NCBI GenBank assembly: GCA_026196775.1
Contig: JAPHUD010000017.1
Coordinates: forward strand, 39,118 to 103,117
Direction: 5' to 3'
Origin: Flavobacteriales bacterium
GTDB taxonomy: Bacteria; Bacteroidota; Bacteroidia; Flavobacteriales_E; Vicingaceae
DNA: 64,000 nucleotides
The position numbers and the translations under genes were made by a program. Below the pieces are notes generated by a model. It was not told the origin of the DNA. It saw nothing but the letters and a program-made list of their open reading frames with translations, and did not search any database. Numbering within the stretch: position 1 is the stretch's first letter; every line of letters starts with the position of its first letter. Shown here piece after piece: positions 17,026 to 24,745 of this stretch.

Positions 17026-18303
17026 TTATTTCGTTTTAACAGTTGTGTTTTCATTAATCCAACAGTCAATTTTATAAGCATCTCCATTTTTTTGGTTGTA
17101 AAAGAAAACATCTTTTGTTTCTGGAAAACGAGCTGATACTGCTGCCATTTTTTTGCTTGCTTCTGAAGCAGCTTCTCCATCAACACTTTTTGCTTTTTGA
17201 TATTTATCGTATGCCGCCCAATAAGCACCAAACTTACCTAATTTACCATCATCGCAAGCAGCAGCCCCGTACAAATAAGCATCTCCAATTAGAATGTAAG
17301 GTTCTCCCCAACCTGCTCTTGCTCCTATTGCTTTTAAGGCATAGCTTTTTGCAGAAGTATTATCTCCTTTGGTTAAATATGTTTCTGCAATACTCATGTA
17401 AAAATCTGCTTTTTCATCTTCTGTTTCTGACATATCAACTGCTTTTTGGAAAAACTCAATAGCTTTTGCATAGTCTTTGTTTTTCCAGAAGATTCTACCC
17501 ATTCCATCAGCTCCTGATGCAGAAGGTTCTATTTCAAAATATGCTTGAGCTACAGAAGCAAAAATAGCTGCATCATAACATTTCTTTCTTTTTAATAGAG
17601 TAACCATTCTTTTCAACCAATCTTTATTGTTTTTATTTGCTTCAAATCCTTTTTCTGCCAATGGCACTAATACTTCGCAATCTAGATAAGGAGCAGCAAC
17701 AGCATTAATTTTTTCTTCAGCATCTCTATAACTCTCATCTGTATTACTTCCTGCTAATTCCATAAGCTTACCGTAAAGCTCCACTAATTCAGCTTTAGTC
17801 ATTAATTCATTTTTTTCTTTGTTTGCACCAGCATACATTAAAGCTACCAAAGTACCTGCTTGAGATTTACCTCCTAGCAACTCAACAGATTCATTTAGAA
17901 TATTGAAAGTTTTTTTATACTCTTTACCTCTATAAACCAACATCATTTGTCCTTTGTAACCTAACACGTAACCTCTTTGTCCAAAATATTCAATACGTTG
18001 ATCGTAAATTGAAAACATAGTATCTAAATATGCTTCCTTTTTAGCCTCATCTTTTTCTTTATCGGCTAAGCTTTTATACATAGAAGCACCATTTATGTAC
18101 AATGATTTTTGTGAGCCTGGACAAACCTTGTAAGCTGTTTTCCACATGCTTAATGCCAATTTAGGGTCAGATTTTAAATAATCTTTATAAATTAGATTTT
18201 TAATACAAGTGTTACTATCTTCAGGAGTTGCTCCGTATTTGCCTTGAGCATTTACATTGTAAGCAATTAAAATCCCTAGTAGTATTGTTGCTATTTTTTT
18301 CAT
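17026..18303 (-). CDS. secreted tetratricopeptide-repeat protein
   Basis: A 425-residue protein with an N-terminal signal peptide (1-19, ending YNVNA) and several TPR units. The clearest are at about 255-330 (GRIFWKNKDYAKAIEFFQKA and ADFYMSIAETYLTKGDNTSAK). TPRs bind partner proteins; the signal peptide places this one in the periplasm or at the outer membrane. Its conserved neighbours are the barrel protein upstream and LptC downstream, which suggests a role in envelope assembly, but no specific function is known to me. Cysteines occur in pairs (TCIKNL, KVCPGS), consistent with oxidation outside the cytoplasm. Confidence 0.82.
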   Translation of the reverse strand: MKKIATILLGILIAYNVNAQGKYGATPEDSNTCIKNLIYKDYLKSDPKLALSMWKTAYKVCPGSQKSLYINGASMYKSLADKEKDEAKKEAYLDTMFSIYDQRIEYFGQRGYVLGYKGQMMLVYRGKEYKKTFNILNESVELLGGKSQAGTLVALMYAGANKEKNELMTKAELVELYGKLMELAGSNTDESYRDAEEKINAVAAPYLDCEVLVPLAEKGFEANKNNKDWLKRMVTLLKRKKCYDAAIFASVAQAYFEIEPSASGADGMGRIFWKNKDYAKAIEFFQKAVDMSETEDEKADFYMSIAETYLTKGDNTSAKSYALKAIGARAGWGEPYILIGDAYLYGAAACDDGKLGKFGAYWAAYDKYQKAKSVDGEAASEASKKMAAVSARFPETKDVFFYNQKNGDAYKIDCWINENTTVKTK

Positions 18304-18327
18304 TTTTGTAAAGTTTAAGTTTAAAAT

Positions 18328-19650
18328 TTAATTATATTTTCTTTTTATAAACCATTTATCATTTATAATAATGCCAACATTAAAGTTGATAAACGTTTCT
18401 TGAATAAGTCCATCAGTTGTCGCTCCTCTTTTTCCATATTCTATTCCCAGATTTAGAGTTGGAGCTGATGTTCCTGTTCTTCTTAGTGGTAAACCTGTTC
18501 CAAAAGTTATGCCGTATTCATTTAGTTGGTTATCATTAATAGAAAAATATGAATTTGAATATCTGAAGCCAAACCTATAAGCTATTCTTTTAAAGTAACT
18601 TCCTACATAATCATCGTACTTTGGAGTAATTTGATAACCAGCAGCAAAACTTTGTACTTTATTATAACTATACAAAGGATTAGTAGATGCGATAGTTGTC
18701 CAATCGGATATATTATAATCAAAAGCAATTATCCATTTATTTTTCTTTTCGAAAGAGAAACCTACGCCATATTCTAATGGCATATCAATACTTTGCTCGC
18801 TATTATTTGTTTCTAAGATGGTATCTTTAATTGTTCCAAAATCTGATGAACCAGTAAAACTTCTCACTATTCTGTTTTGTTTTGTGCTTAATTCTTTAGC
18901 CAAACCTACTGTTGCTCCAACGGTTAAAACATACGTTTCTTTTGCTAAAGAAGTAGAGTCATACTTAGAAAAATTCTTTTGATATTGTGTTCCAAAATCG
19001 AAAGAAAAATCTGAAGTAGTTGATTCACTTAAATCCCATATATTTAATCCTTGAGACAAATTTCCAAAAATGGTTTTACTATCAAATTCTGATCTTCCAA
19101 AATAGAAGTTTGCATTAGCTCCAAAAGCAAGGTTAGAGCTAGAGTCTAACTTAACATTAAACCCGTTTCCAAAATAAAATTTATTTAAACCGCCTTCACC
19201 TTTTCTTATTTCAGTAACACTTCCAACATTTTCATCAGTATAATTATTGGTATAGTCATAACCAATGCTAGTAACAGGCATTAATCCAAAACTCATTCCC
19301 CAAGTTTTTTGGATAACTGGAAAGGCCAATGCCAAAGAAGCAACATAAGGGTTTGTTTTATATTGCGATTGGGTTCCATCATCCAACCAAAGTGAATTAT
19401 TCATAAAATTAAACTCAATGGTTGTAACTAATAAGTCTGAATATGAGGCTGGGTTTTTTGAGTTTATATTCAAATTAGAACGAAGTCCTATAGCTGTTCC
19501 TCCCATTCCAAAGTTTTGAGAGAAACTTTGTGGACGAATAACTCCAACTCCATACTTAGAATATGGAGAGTTAGTAGTAGTTTGAGCAAAAGCAATACTG
19601 CTAATACATAAGCAAACAAAAATTAAAGTGGCAGTACTAATTTTCCTCAT
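18328..19650 (-). CDS. outer-membrane beta-barrel protein (OmpP1/FadL-like group)
   Basis: 440 residues with a signal peptide (1-22, ending IAFA) and a mature N-terminus QTTTNSPYSKYGVGVIRP that matches a Bacteroidota outer-membrane family (NSPYSrYGlG). The rest is alternating amphipathic strands with frequent aromatic residues at strand ends, for example RIAYRFGFRYSNSYFSI and GITFGTGLPL. Transport of a hydrophobic substrate is possible by analogy to FadL, but the assignment rests on general features. It overlaps the 3' end of coaX by 14 bases and precedes the TPR gene by 24 bases, so all three are translated from one message. Confidence 0.78.
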   Translation of the reverse strand: MRKISTATLIFVCLCISSIAFAQTTTNSPYSKYGVGVIRPQSFSQNFGMGGTAIGLRSNLNINSKNPASYSDLLVTTIEFNFMNNSLWLDDGTQSQYKTNPYVASLALAFPVIQKTWGMSFGLMPVTSIGYDYTNNYTDENVGSVTEIRKGEGGLNKFYFGNGFNVKLDSSSNLAFGANANFYFGRSEFDSKTIFGNLSQGLNIWDLSESTTSDFSFDFGTQYQKNFSKYDSTSLAKETYVLTVGATVGLAKELSTKQNRIVRSFTGSSDFGTIKDTILETNNSEQSIDMPLEYGVGFSFEKKNKWIIAFDYNISDWTTIASTNPLYSYNKVQSFAAGYQITPKYDDYVGSYFKRIAYRFGFRYSNSYFSINDNQLNEYGITFGTGLPLRRTGTSAPTLNLGIEYGKRGATTDGLIQETFINFNVGIIINDKWFIKRKYN

Positions 19651-20368
19651 TTAATATTAATATTTGTTGTAAGCCTCGAAGGACTAAAAAATCGTCTGCA
19701 AAGATGCGATTTTTTACTTCTAAATCAAATAGTTTAAAATCTCCTCCGGTAAGAACTATTTTTATGTCTTTATATTGTTGTTCATAAGCCGAAATCATTC
19801 CTAAAATTTCATACTTAAGTCCATTATAAACCCCTGAAATTATAGAGTTTTCAGTGCTGTCTCCAATTAACTTTAATGGCTGGTTTTCGTAATTTACTTG
19901 AGGGAGTTTTTGTGTAAAATGATGCAATGCCTTGAATCTCATTTCAAACCCGGGAGCAATACTGCCTCCAAGATAGGTTAAACTTTCATCAACAAAATCA
20001 AAAGTTATACAAGTTCCCATATCAATTACTAACAAATTGTTATTAGGAAATTTAACCAATGCTCCTGCTACTGCTGCCAATCTATCTAAACCCAATGTTT
20101 GTGGTGTTTTGTAATTAATTTTAAATGGAAAATTCATTTTGTGATTCAACCAGTATAATGAAATGTTAAATTTTTTAAAAATGGCTGAAATTTCGGCTTC
20201 ATTATTCCTTACGGAGCTAATAATTGCTCTTTTTATGGGGAATTTATTTTTTATTTCAAAAATAATTGAGGCATTAATTTCACTGTGTTTCTGGTGAAAA
20301 ATAATGTTATCATCTTCAAAGACAGCTATCTTAACAAAGGTATTTCCTACATCAACTACTAAGTCCAT
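19637..20368 (-). CDS. coaX: type III pantothenate kinase
   Basis: CoaX phosphorylates pantothenate in the first step of coenzyme A synthesis and is not inhibited by CoA. It belongs to the ASKHA fold: the phosphate-1 motif is DVGNTFVKIAVF near the N-terminus, the central motif is DMGTCITFDFV, and GGSIAPGF follows. The length of 243 residues fits type III enzymes. It is the first gene of the minus-strand envelope operon, and its 3' end overlaps the next gene by 14 bases. The region before it is shared with the divergent tRNA-Phe promoter; a partial -7 match (TAATTTCG) lies at 20392-20385. Confidence 0.93.
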   Translation of the reverse strand: MDLVVDVGNTFVKIAVFEDDNIIFHQKHSEINASIIFEIKNKFPIKRAIISSVRNNEAEISAIFKKFNISLYWLNHKMNFPFKINYKTPQTLGLDRLAAVAGALVKFPNNNLLVIDMGTCITFDFVDESLTYLGGSIAPGFEMRFKALHHFTQKLPQVNYENQPLKLIGDSTENSIISGVYNGLKYEILGMISAYEQQYKDIKIVLTGGDFKLFDLEVKNRIFADDFLVLRGLQQILILNEEN

Positions 20369-20412
20369 AAAAAAATTTAATGTTCGAAATTACAAATTTC
20401 AATTAAATGTTT

Positions 20413-20441
20413 TTGCAGATTAAATTATTTTAATACTTTTG
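20413..20441 (+). promoter_or_regulatory. promoter of tRNA-Phe
   Basis: TTG at 20413-20415, an 18-base spacer and TACTTTTG at 20434-20441, about 15 bases before the tRNA. Confidence 0.7.
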
Positions 20442-20456
20442 CCGACCATTAAACGA

Positions 20457-20529
<73 letters not shown>

Positions 20530-20532
20530 CAC

Positions 20533-20568
20533 AAAAACCCGAAAAAGAATTTCTTTTTCGGGTTTTTT
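20533..20568 (+). terminator. rho-independent terminator after tRNA-Phe
   Basis: AAAAACCCGAAAAAGA pairs with TCTTTTTCGGGTTTTT around a very short loop, ending in a T run (20563-20568). Confidence 0.9.
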
Positions 20569-20628
20569 GTTTTTAAGAACAATTGTTTTTATATGTATTT
20601 TTGAATCTACTTTTCTATTTACAAAGAA

Positions 20629-21849
20629 ATTATCAAACACTACCGCTACATATTATTCCTAGTTACATTCTGTTGTTTAGCTGATTTGTTGGCTCAAGAA
20701 AATAAACGAGCATTCTTCATAGAGCCAGAATACATGGTGGGAAAAGTAGTCCCAAATTATCTAAACAAGTTTCCTTCTACTCGTTTACAACAAGGCTTAG
20801 CCGTAAATGTTGGTTCCTTAAAAACTGATAGTAATAGCACATGGGCTAAATATTATAATTTCCCACAAACAGGTATCTCTTTATTTTATTCATCTATCGG
20901 TAATGAGAAAATTTTTGGAGATGAATACAGCATCACTACTTTTATTGCTTTTAATATTTTTAATCAGAAAAAAAAACCAATTTATTTTAAATTAAGCTTA
21001 GGAGCTGCCTATTTTACTACTTTTTACGATAGTATTTCCAACAGAAGAAATGTAAATATCGGTTCGCCATTTAAATGGTCTTTTCTTGCGGGGGCATATA
21101 AAACCATAAGTGAAAAACCAGGTATGAACTTAAAACTAGGACTTGTTTTTTCTCATGCTTCTAACGGACATACACAATTACCCAATTTTGGATTAAACTC
21201 TGCATTATTAAGCCTCTCAGCTCAGTTTTACAGGAGAGATTTAGCCACTTATCAGCTAACCAAAAAACCTATTAAAACCGTAATTAAATCTAAAAGTAGA
21301 GATATTGGTATTAGTTATGGTTTAGGATTTCATGAGTATGGTGATAAAGATGGTCCTGTTGGTGGAGAAAAAAAAATAGTTCACTCCACTTCTATTTTTA
21401 CAGGAAAAACCATTAACCATCATTTTAGATGGGGTTTTGGTGCTACTTATCGTTATTATGATGTTTATTACTATCAAATAACATCTAGAAATTTAACCGA
21501 TTATACTGATAGTCCGAAAAAGTACGCCTCCAATGTTGTTGTACACGCTAATGCAGAGCTTTTAATGGGGCATGTCAGCATGAACGTAGAAATAGGAATA
21601 AATGTATATAAACCTTTTTACAAGCAGTATGAGAAAGATTTTCCATTAAATAAACAATTTGAAGGGTATATGAAATTTAAGTCTTATTTTAAGAAAGGAT
21701 TTTCTACTCGTTTAGGATTGAATTTATACGCCATTAATGCCAATAAATTACCAAAACATAATTTTTATATTGGTCCGTATATTAAAGCCAATGCTGGACA
21801 AGCCGATTTTAGTGAACTGTCTTTTGGATATATTTATAGAATAAATTAA
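20629..21849 (+). CDS. PagL-like lipid A deacylase / acyloxyacyl hydrolase family outer-membrane protein
   Basis: An outer-membrane barrel protein with the PagL-type active-site motif: FSHASNGHTQLPNFGLNS has the His-x-Ser-Asn arrangement of lipid A 3-O-deacylases, which trim an acyl chain from LPS. About 400 residues is longer than Pseudomonas PagL (about 170) but usual for the Bacteroidota group. The start is not obvious. The first ordinary start codon is TTG at 20686 (LAQENKRAFF), which would remove the signal peptide. The frame is open back to 20605 and encodes a good signal peptide (KHYRYILFLVTFCCLADLLA). I therefore place the start at ATT 20629; an in-frame ATG at 20593 is cut off by TGA after three codons. 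Confidence 0.75.
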   Translation: MIKHYRYILFLVTFCCLADLLAQENKRAFFIEPEYMVGKVVPNYLNKFPSTRLQQGLAVNVGSLKTDSNSTWAKYYNFPQTGISLFYSSIGNEKIFGDEYSITTFIAFNIFNQKKKPIYFKLSLGAAYFTTFYDSISNRRNVNIGSPFKWSFLAGAYKTISEKPGMNLKLGLVFSHASNGHTQLPNFGLNSALLSLSAQFYRRDLATYQLTKKPIKTVIKSKSRDIGISYGLGFHEYGDKDGPVGGEKKIVHSTSIFTGKTINHHFRWGFGATYRYYDVYYYQITSRNLTDYTDSPKKYASNVVVHANAELLMGHVSMNVEIGINVYKPFYKQYEKDFPLNKQFEGYMKFKSYFKKGFSTRLGLNLYAINANKLPKHNFYIGPYIKANAGQADFSELSFGYIYRIN

Positions 21850-21892
21850 GTATTATGTTTGATTAACATTTATGTTGGTTTGATTTTTTTAT

Positions 21893-21932
21893 AAAAAGGT
21901 CAGAATAAATTCAAACTTTCTGACCTTTTTTT
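21893..21932 (+). terminator. rho-independent terminator before bioA
   Basis: AAAAAGGTCAGA (21893-21904) pairs with TCTGACCTTTTT (21919-21930), followed by further T. Confidence 0.9.
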
Positions 21933-21945
21933 GTGTTTCACTAAT

Positions 21946-21953
21946 TACCTTTG
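21946..21953 (+). promoter_or_regulatory. -7 element directly before bioA
   Basis: TACCTTTG matches TAnnTTTG and ends 6 bases before the A of the bioA ATG, so the message should be leaderless or nearly so. Confidence 0.6.
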
Positions 21954-21958
21954 CTAAT

Positions 21959-23224
21959 ATGAGTTTAAAGCAAAAAGATAAACAATATATTTGGCATCCA
22001 TTCGACCAGCAAAAAGGAGCTGACATAATTCCAATTGTTAAAGGTCTAGGGGCTTTTGTGTTTGATGAACATGGGAAAAAATATATTGATGGTTTTTCTA
22101 GTTGGTGGGTTAATATTCACGGTCATGCACACCCTTATATTGCTCAAAAAATTTATCAACAAGCACTGGAATTAGAACATATTGCTTTTGGTGGTTTTAC
22201 ACATCCTCAAGCCGTAAACCTTTCGGAAAGGTTAATTCATTTGCTTCCTAATAACATTGAGAAACTATTTTTCTCAGATAACGGTTCTACGGCTAATGAA
22301 GTTGCTCTAAAAATGGCTGTTCAGTATTGGTTTAATCAAGGTAAAAAACGTACTCGTTTTATTGCTTTAGAGAATGATTACCATGGTGATACTTTTGGTA
22401 GCATGAGTTTAACAGCTAGAGGAGGGTTTAATGAGCCTTTTGAAACACTTTTATTTGATGTTGATTTTATTGATGCTCCAACTAACGAAAACAAAGATTC
22501 AGTTTTAAATAAATTAGAAAACCATTTAAAAACTAACGAAATAGCTGCTTTTATTTTTGAGCCGATTATTCAAGGAGCAGCAGGAATGTTAATGCATTCA
22601 CCAGAAATTTTATCGGAAATGATAGGCTTGTGTAAAACATATGGGGTTGTTACCATTGCAGACGAGGTGTTTACAGGTTTTGGTAGAACAGGAAAGTGGT
22701 TTGCTTCAGATTATTTTCAGCATAAACCTGATGTTTTTTGTTTGTCTAAGGGAATTACAGGTGGTTTTATGCCATTAGGAATTACAGCAGTTTCAAAAGA
22801 TATTTACCAAGCTTTTTATTCAGATAATGCCAAGCATACTTTTTTACATGGACATTCTTACACAGGAAATCCGCTTGCTTGTGCTGCTGCCAACGCTTCA
22901 TTAGATTTATTTGAAGTTGAAAATACTTTTGAAAAAATAGAAAACATTTGCCAATTACAAAAAACATTTATAGAAAGCATTCAACATCATAAACAGGTTA
23001 GAAATGCTAGGCATTTTGGAACAATTGCCGCTATTGAGTTACAAACTGATGGTAAGAGTAATTATTTTAACTCCAAAGGCAAAGAAGTGTATCAATTTTT
23101 GTTGAAGAAAGGAATTATTTTAAGACCCCTTGGAAATGTAATTACCATTATCCCTCCTTACTGCATTGTTGAAGAAGATTTAAAAACTCTTTATCAGGGA
23201 ATTGTTGAGTATTTGAATCAGTAG
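21959..23224 (+). CDS. bioA: adenosylmethionine-8-amino-7-oxononanoate aminotransferase
   Basis: BioA transfers an amino group from S-adenosylmethionine to KAPA, giving DAPA in biotin synthesis. It is a PLP class III aminotransferase of normal length (421). Visible features are the substrate-side WHPFDQQ near the start, FSSWWVNIHGHAHP, the PLP-site ADEVFTGFGRTG (234-245), and the PLP lysine K264 in LSKGITGGFMPLG. No other bio gene is adjacent and no BirA-like operator was recognised. The product feeds the biotin needed by AccB/AccC elsewhere in this window. The family start (MSLKQKDKQYIWHPF) fits the ATG at 21959. Confidence 0.95.
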   Translation: MSLKQKDKQYIWHPFDQQKGADIIPIVKGLGAFVFDEHGKKYIDGFSSWWVNIHGHAHPYIAQKIYQQALELEHIAFGGFTHPQAVNLSERLIHLLPNNIEKLFFSDNGSTANEVALKMAVQYWFNQGKKRTRFIALENDYHGDTFGSMSLTARGGFNEPFETLLFDVDFIDAPTNENKDSVLNKLENHLKTNEIAAFIFEPIIQGAAGMLMHSPEILSEMIGLCKTYGVVTIADEVFTGFGRTGKWFASDYFQHKPDVFCLSKGITGGFMPLGITAVSKDIYQAFYSDNAKHTFLHGHSYTGNPLACAAANASLDLFEVENTFEKIENICQLQKTFIESIQHHKQVRNARHFGTIAAIELQTDGKSNYFNSKGKEVYQFLLKKGIILRPLGNVITIIPPYCIVEEDLKTLYQGIVEYLNQ

Positions 23225-23319
23225 TTTTTAACAGCTATATTGTCTGTTTACCATTCCATAGGATGGTCAAGGATAAAAAAGTAAATTCAAATTATAAAGA
23301 TGATTTTTTAATTATTAAA

Positions 23320-23367
23320 TTAACAAGCTTAACACTAACTTAACATTACGTTTTTATTTGGTTAATA
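23320..23367 (+). promoter_or_regulatory. Pho-box-like repeat array upstream of porin
   Basis: TTAACA occurs at 23320-23325, 23329-23334 and 23340-23345; a weak copy sits at 23351 and TTAATA at 23362-23367. From 23329 on they follow an 11-bp period. The last hexamer ends exactly 20 bases before the -7 element. PhoB and PhoP sites are also direct repeats with an 11-bp period. Confidence 0.55.
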
Positions 23368-23387
23368 TGGATAATAAATCCAAACTA

Positions 23388-23395
23388 TACTTTTG
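23388..23395 (+). promoter_or_regulatory. -7 element of porin promoter
   Basis: TACTTTTG matches the consensus. There is no good TTG at -33; a TTAATA hexamer takes that place, as expected for an activator-dependent promoter. The leader is about 47 bases. Confidence 0.6.
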
Positions 23396-23447
23396 CCTCG
23401 AATTAAGGGTTTAATAATAATAGATATTTAACAATAAGTAAACATAG

Positions 23448-24662
23448 ATGAACAGTATTAAATTAATATTAACATTTGTTGTGGCGTTTTTTTTAAGTGT
23501 GTTAGGTTTTTCTCAAGAAGTAACAAATGGTAAGTTTGGTAAAGGAATATATAATGTTATAGCTGCTGATAGCTCATGGAGTATGAAGTTTGGAGCAAGG
23601 TTTCAAACTTTATATATAGGAGAATGGGATGTTGATGATAAGGGGAACTTTACAGATGGAAGTTCTAATTTTTTAGTTAGAAGAGCAAGATTGAAATTTG
23701 ATGGCTTTGCTTATAGCCCTAAGTTGGAATATAAGTTAGAGCTAGGGTTGAGTAATAGAGATATGTCAGGCGCGAGTCAATATACTAGTAATTCTCCAAG
23801 ATACATATTTGATGCGTTGTTGAAATGGAATTTTTATAAAAATTTTGTTTTATGGATGGGACAAACCAAATTACCAGGCAATAGAGAGCGAGTAGTTTCA
23901 TCAGCAAATTTACAATTTGTTGATAGGTCTATGTTAAATAGTGCTTTTAATATAGATAGAGACATGGGGGTTCAATTGAGACATCATTTTAAAATAGGGA
24001 GTACATTTTTGGTTAGAGAAATAGTTGCTTTTTCTCAGGGAGAAGGAAGGAATATTACTTCTGGAAATCTTGGGGGTTATCAATATACATATAGAGTTGA
24101 GTTTTTACCATTTGGAGCATTTTCTAAAAAAGGAGATTATACTGGTGGTGACTTAATGAGAGAGGAAGAAGTAAAACTATCTATTGCGGGATCTTACGAT
24201 ATGAACGATAATGCAGTAAAAACGAAAAGTAATTTAGGAAGCTATATGGTTAATGATATAGGCTTGTATGAGACAGATATCCATACTTTATTTATAGATG
24301 CGATGTTAAAATATAAAGGATTTTCATTGATGGCAGAATACGCTCAAAGAGAAGCTGATTATCCTGAAGCAATAAATGACGATGGAACATTAACGGGTGA
24401 TATTGTAAATGTAGGTAAAGGAATAAATTTGCAAATGGGCTATTTGTTTAAGTCAAATTGGGAACTATCAGGAAGGTTTACACAAATTGATTATATAAAA
24501 GAAATTACTGGAAATGATGTCACGAGTCAATATACATTGGGGTTGTCAAAATATTTGTCTGGACATAAGTTGAAAGTACAATCTGATATAAGTTATGCTA
24601 CATCAGACAATTTTACTACAGGAGGGTTAATGAGTAGACTACAAATTGATATTCATTTTTAA
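23448..24662 (+). CDS. phosphate-selective porin, OprO/OprP family
   Basis: Outer-membrane channel of the OprO/OprP family. A signal peptide (1-22, ending GFSQ) is followed by alternating strands over the whole 404 residues; the family hallmarks are near the start (WSMKFGARFQTLYIGEW, then FLVRRARLKFDGFAYSPKLEYKLEL, read in parts). The chain ends in a barrel-type strand, LQIDIHF, with terminal Phe. Members take up orthophosphate or polyphosphate. The three following genes, two of them Pi transporters, and the 11-bp repeats upstream support phosphate as the substrate. No terminator separates it from the next gene. Confidence 0.88.
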   Translation: MNSIKLILTFVVAFFLSVLGFSQEVTNGKFGKGIYNVIAADSSWSMKFGARFQTLYIGEWDVDDKGNFTDGSSNFLVRRARLKFDGFAYSPKLEYKLELGLSNRDMSGASQYTSNSPRYIFDALLKWNFYKNFVLWMGQTKLPGNRERVVSSANLQFVDRSMLNSAFNIDRDMGVQLRHHFKIGSTFLVREIVAFSQGEGRNITSGNLGGYQYTYRVEFLPFGAFSKKGDYTGGDLMREEEVKLSIAGSYDMNDNAVKTKSNLGSYMVNDIGLYETDIHTLFIDAMLKYKGFSLMAEYAQREADYPEAINDDGTLTGDIVNVGKGINLQMGYLFKSNWELSGRFTQIDYIKEITGNDVTSQYTLGLSKYLSGHKLKVQSDISYATSDNFTTGGLMSRLQIDIHF

Positions 24663-24664
24663 AG

Positions 24665-24681
24665 TTAACGTTAACTTAACA
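24665..24681 (+). promoter_or_regulatory. Pho-box-like repeat pair upstream of aquaporin-like gene
   Basis: TTAACG (24665-24670), TTAAC, then TTAACA (24676-24681): two hexamers 11 bp apart with a similar word between them. They start 2 bases after the porin stop codon. The last hexamer ends exactly 20 bases before the -7 element, as at the porin promoter. Confidence 0.55.
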
Positions 24682-24701
24682 TTGGAGATAAAAACCCAAC
24701 T

Positions 24702-24709
24702 TACTTTTG
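24702..24709 (+). promoter_or_regulatory. -7 element of internal promoter in phosphate cluster
   Basis: TACTTTTG, identical to the porin -7 element, 36 bases before the ATG at 24746. Confidence 0.6.
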
Positions 24710-24745
24710 AGTTAATAAAATAAAGATAATTAGCAAGTTTTCAAA

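Noticed and set aside
17022..17231. 69-codon minus-strand frame overlapping the end of the TPR gene
   Set aside because: It is an out-of-frame reading of the TPR gene's 3' part; the TPR frame continues to a normal stop.
17115..17462. 115-codon plus-strand frame rich in leucine
   Set aside because: Antisense to the TPR gene; the leucine runs come from the complementary strand of Lys/Ala codons.
23240..23275. Possible hairpin after bioA (ACCATTCC...GGATGGT)
   Set aside because: The stem has a bulge and no T run follows; it is too weak to call a terminator.
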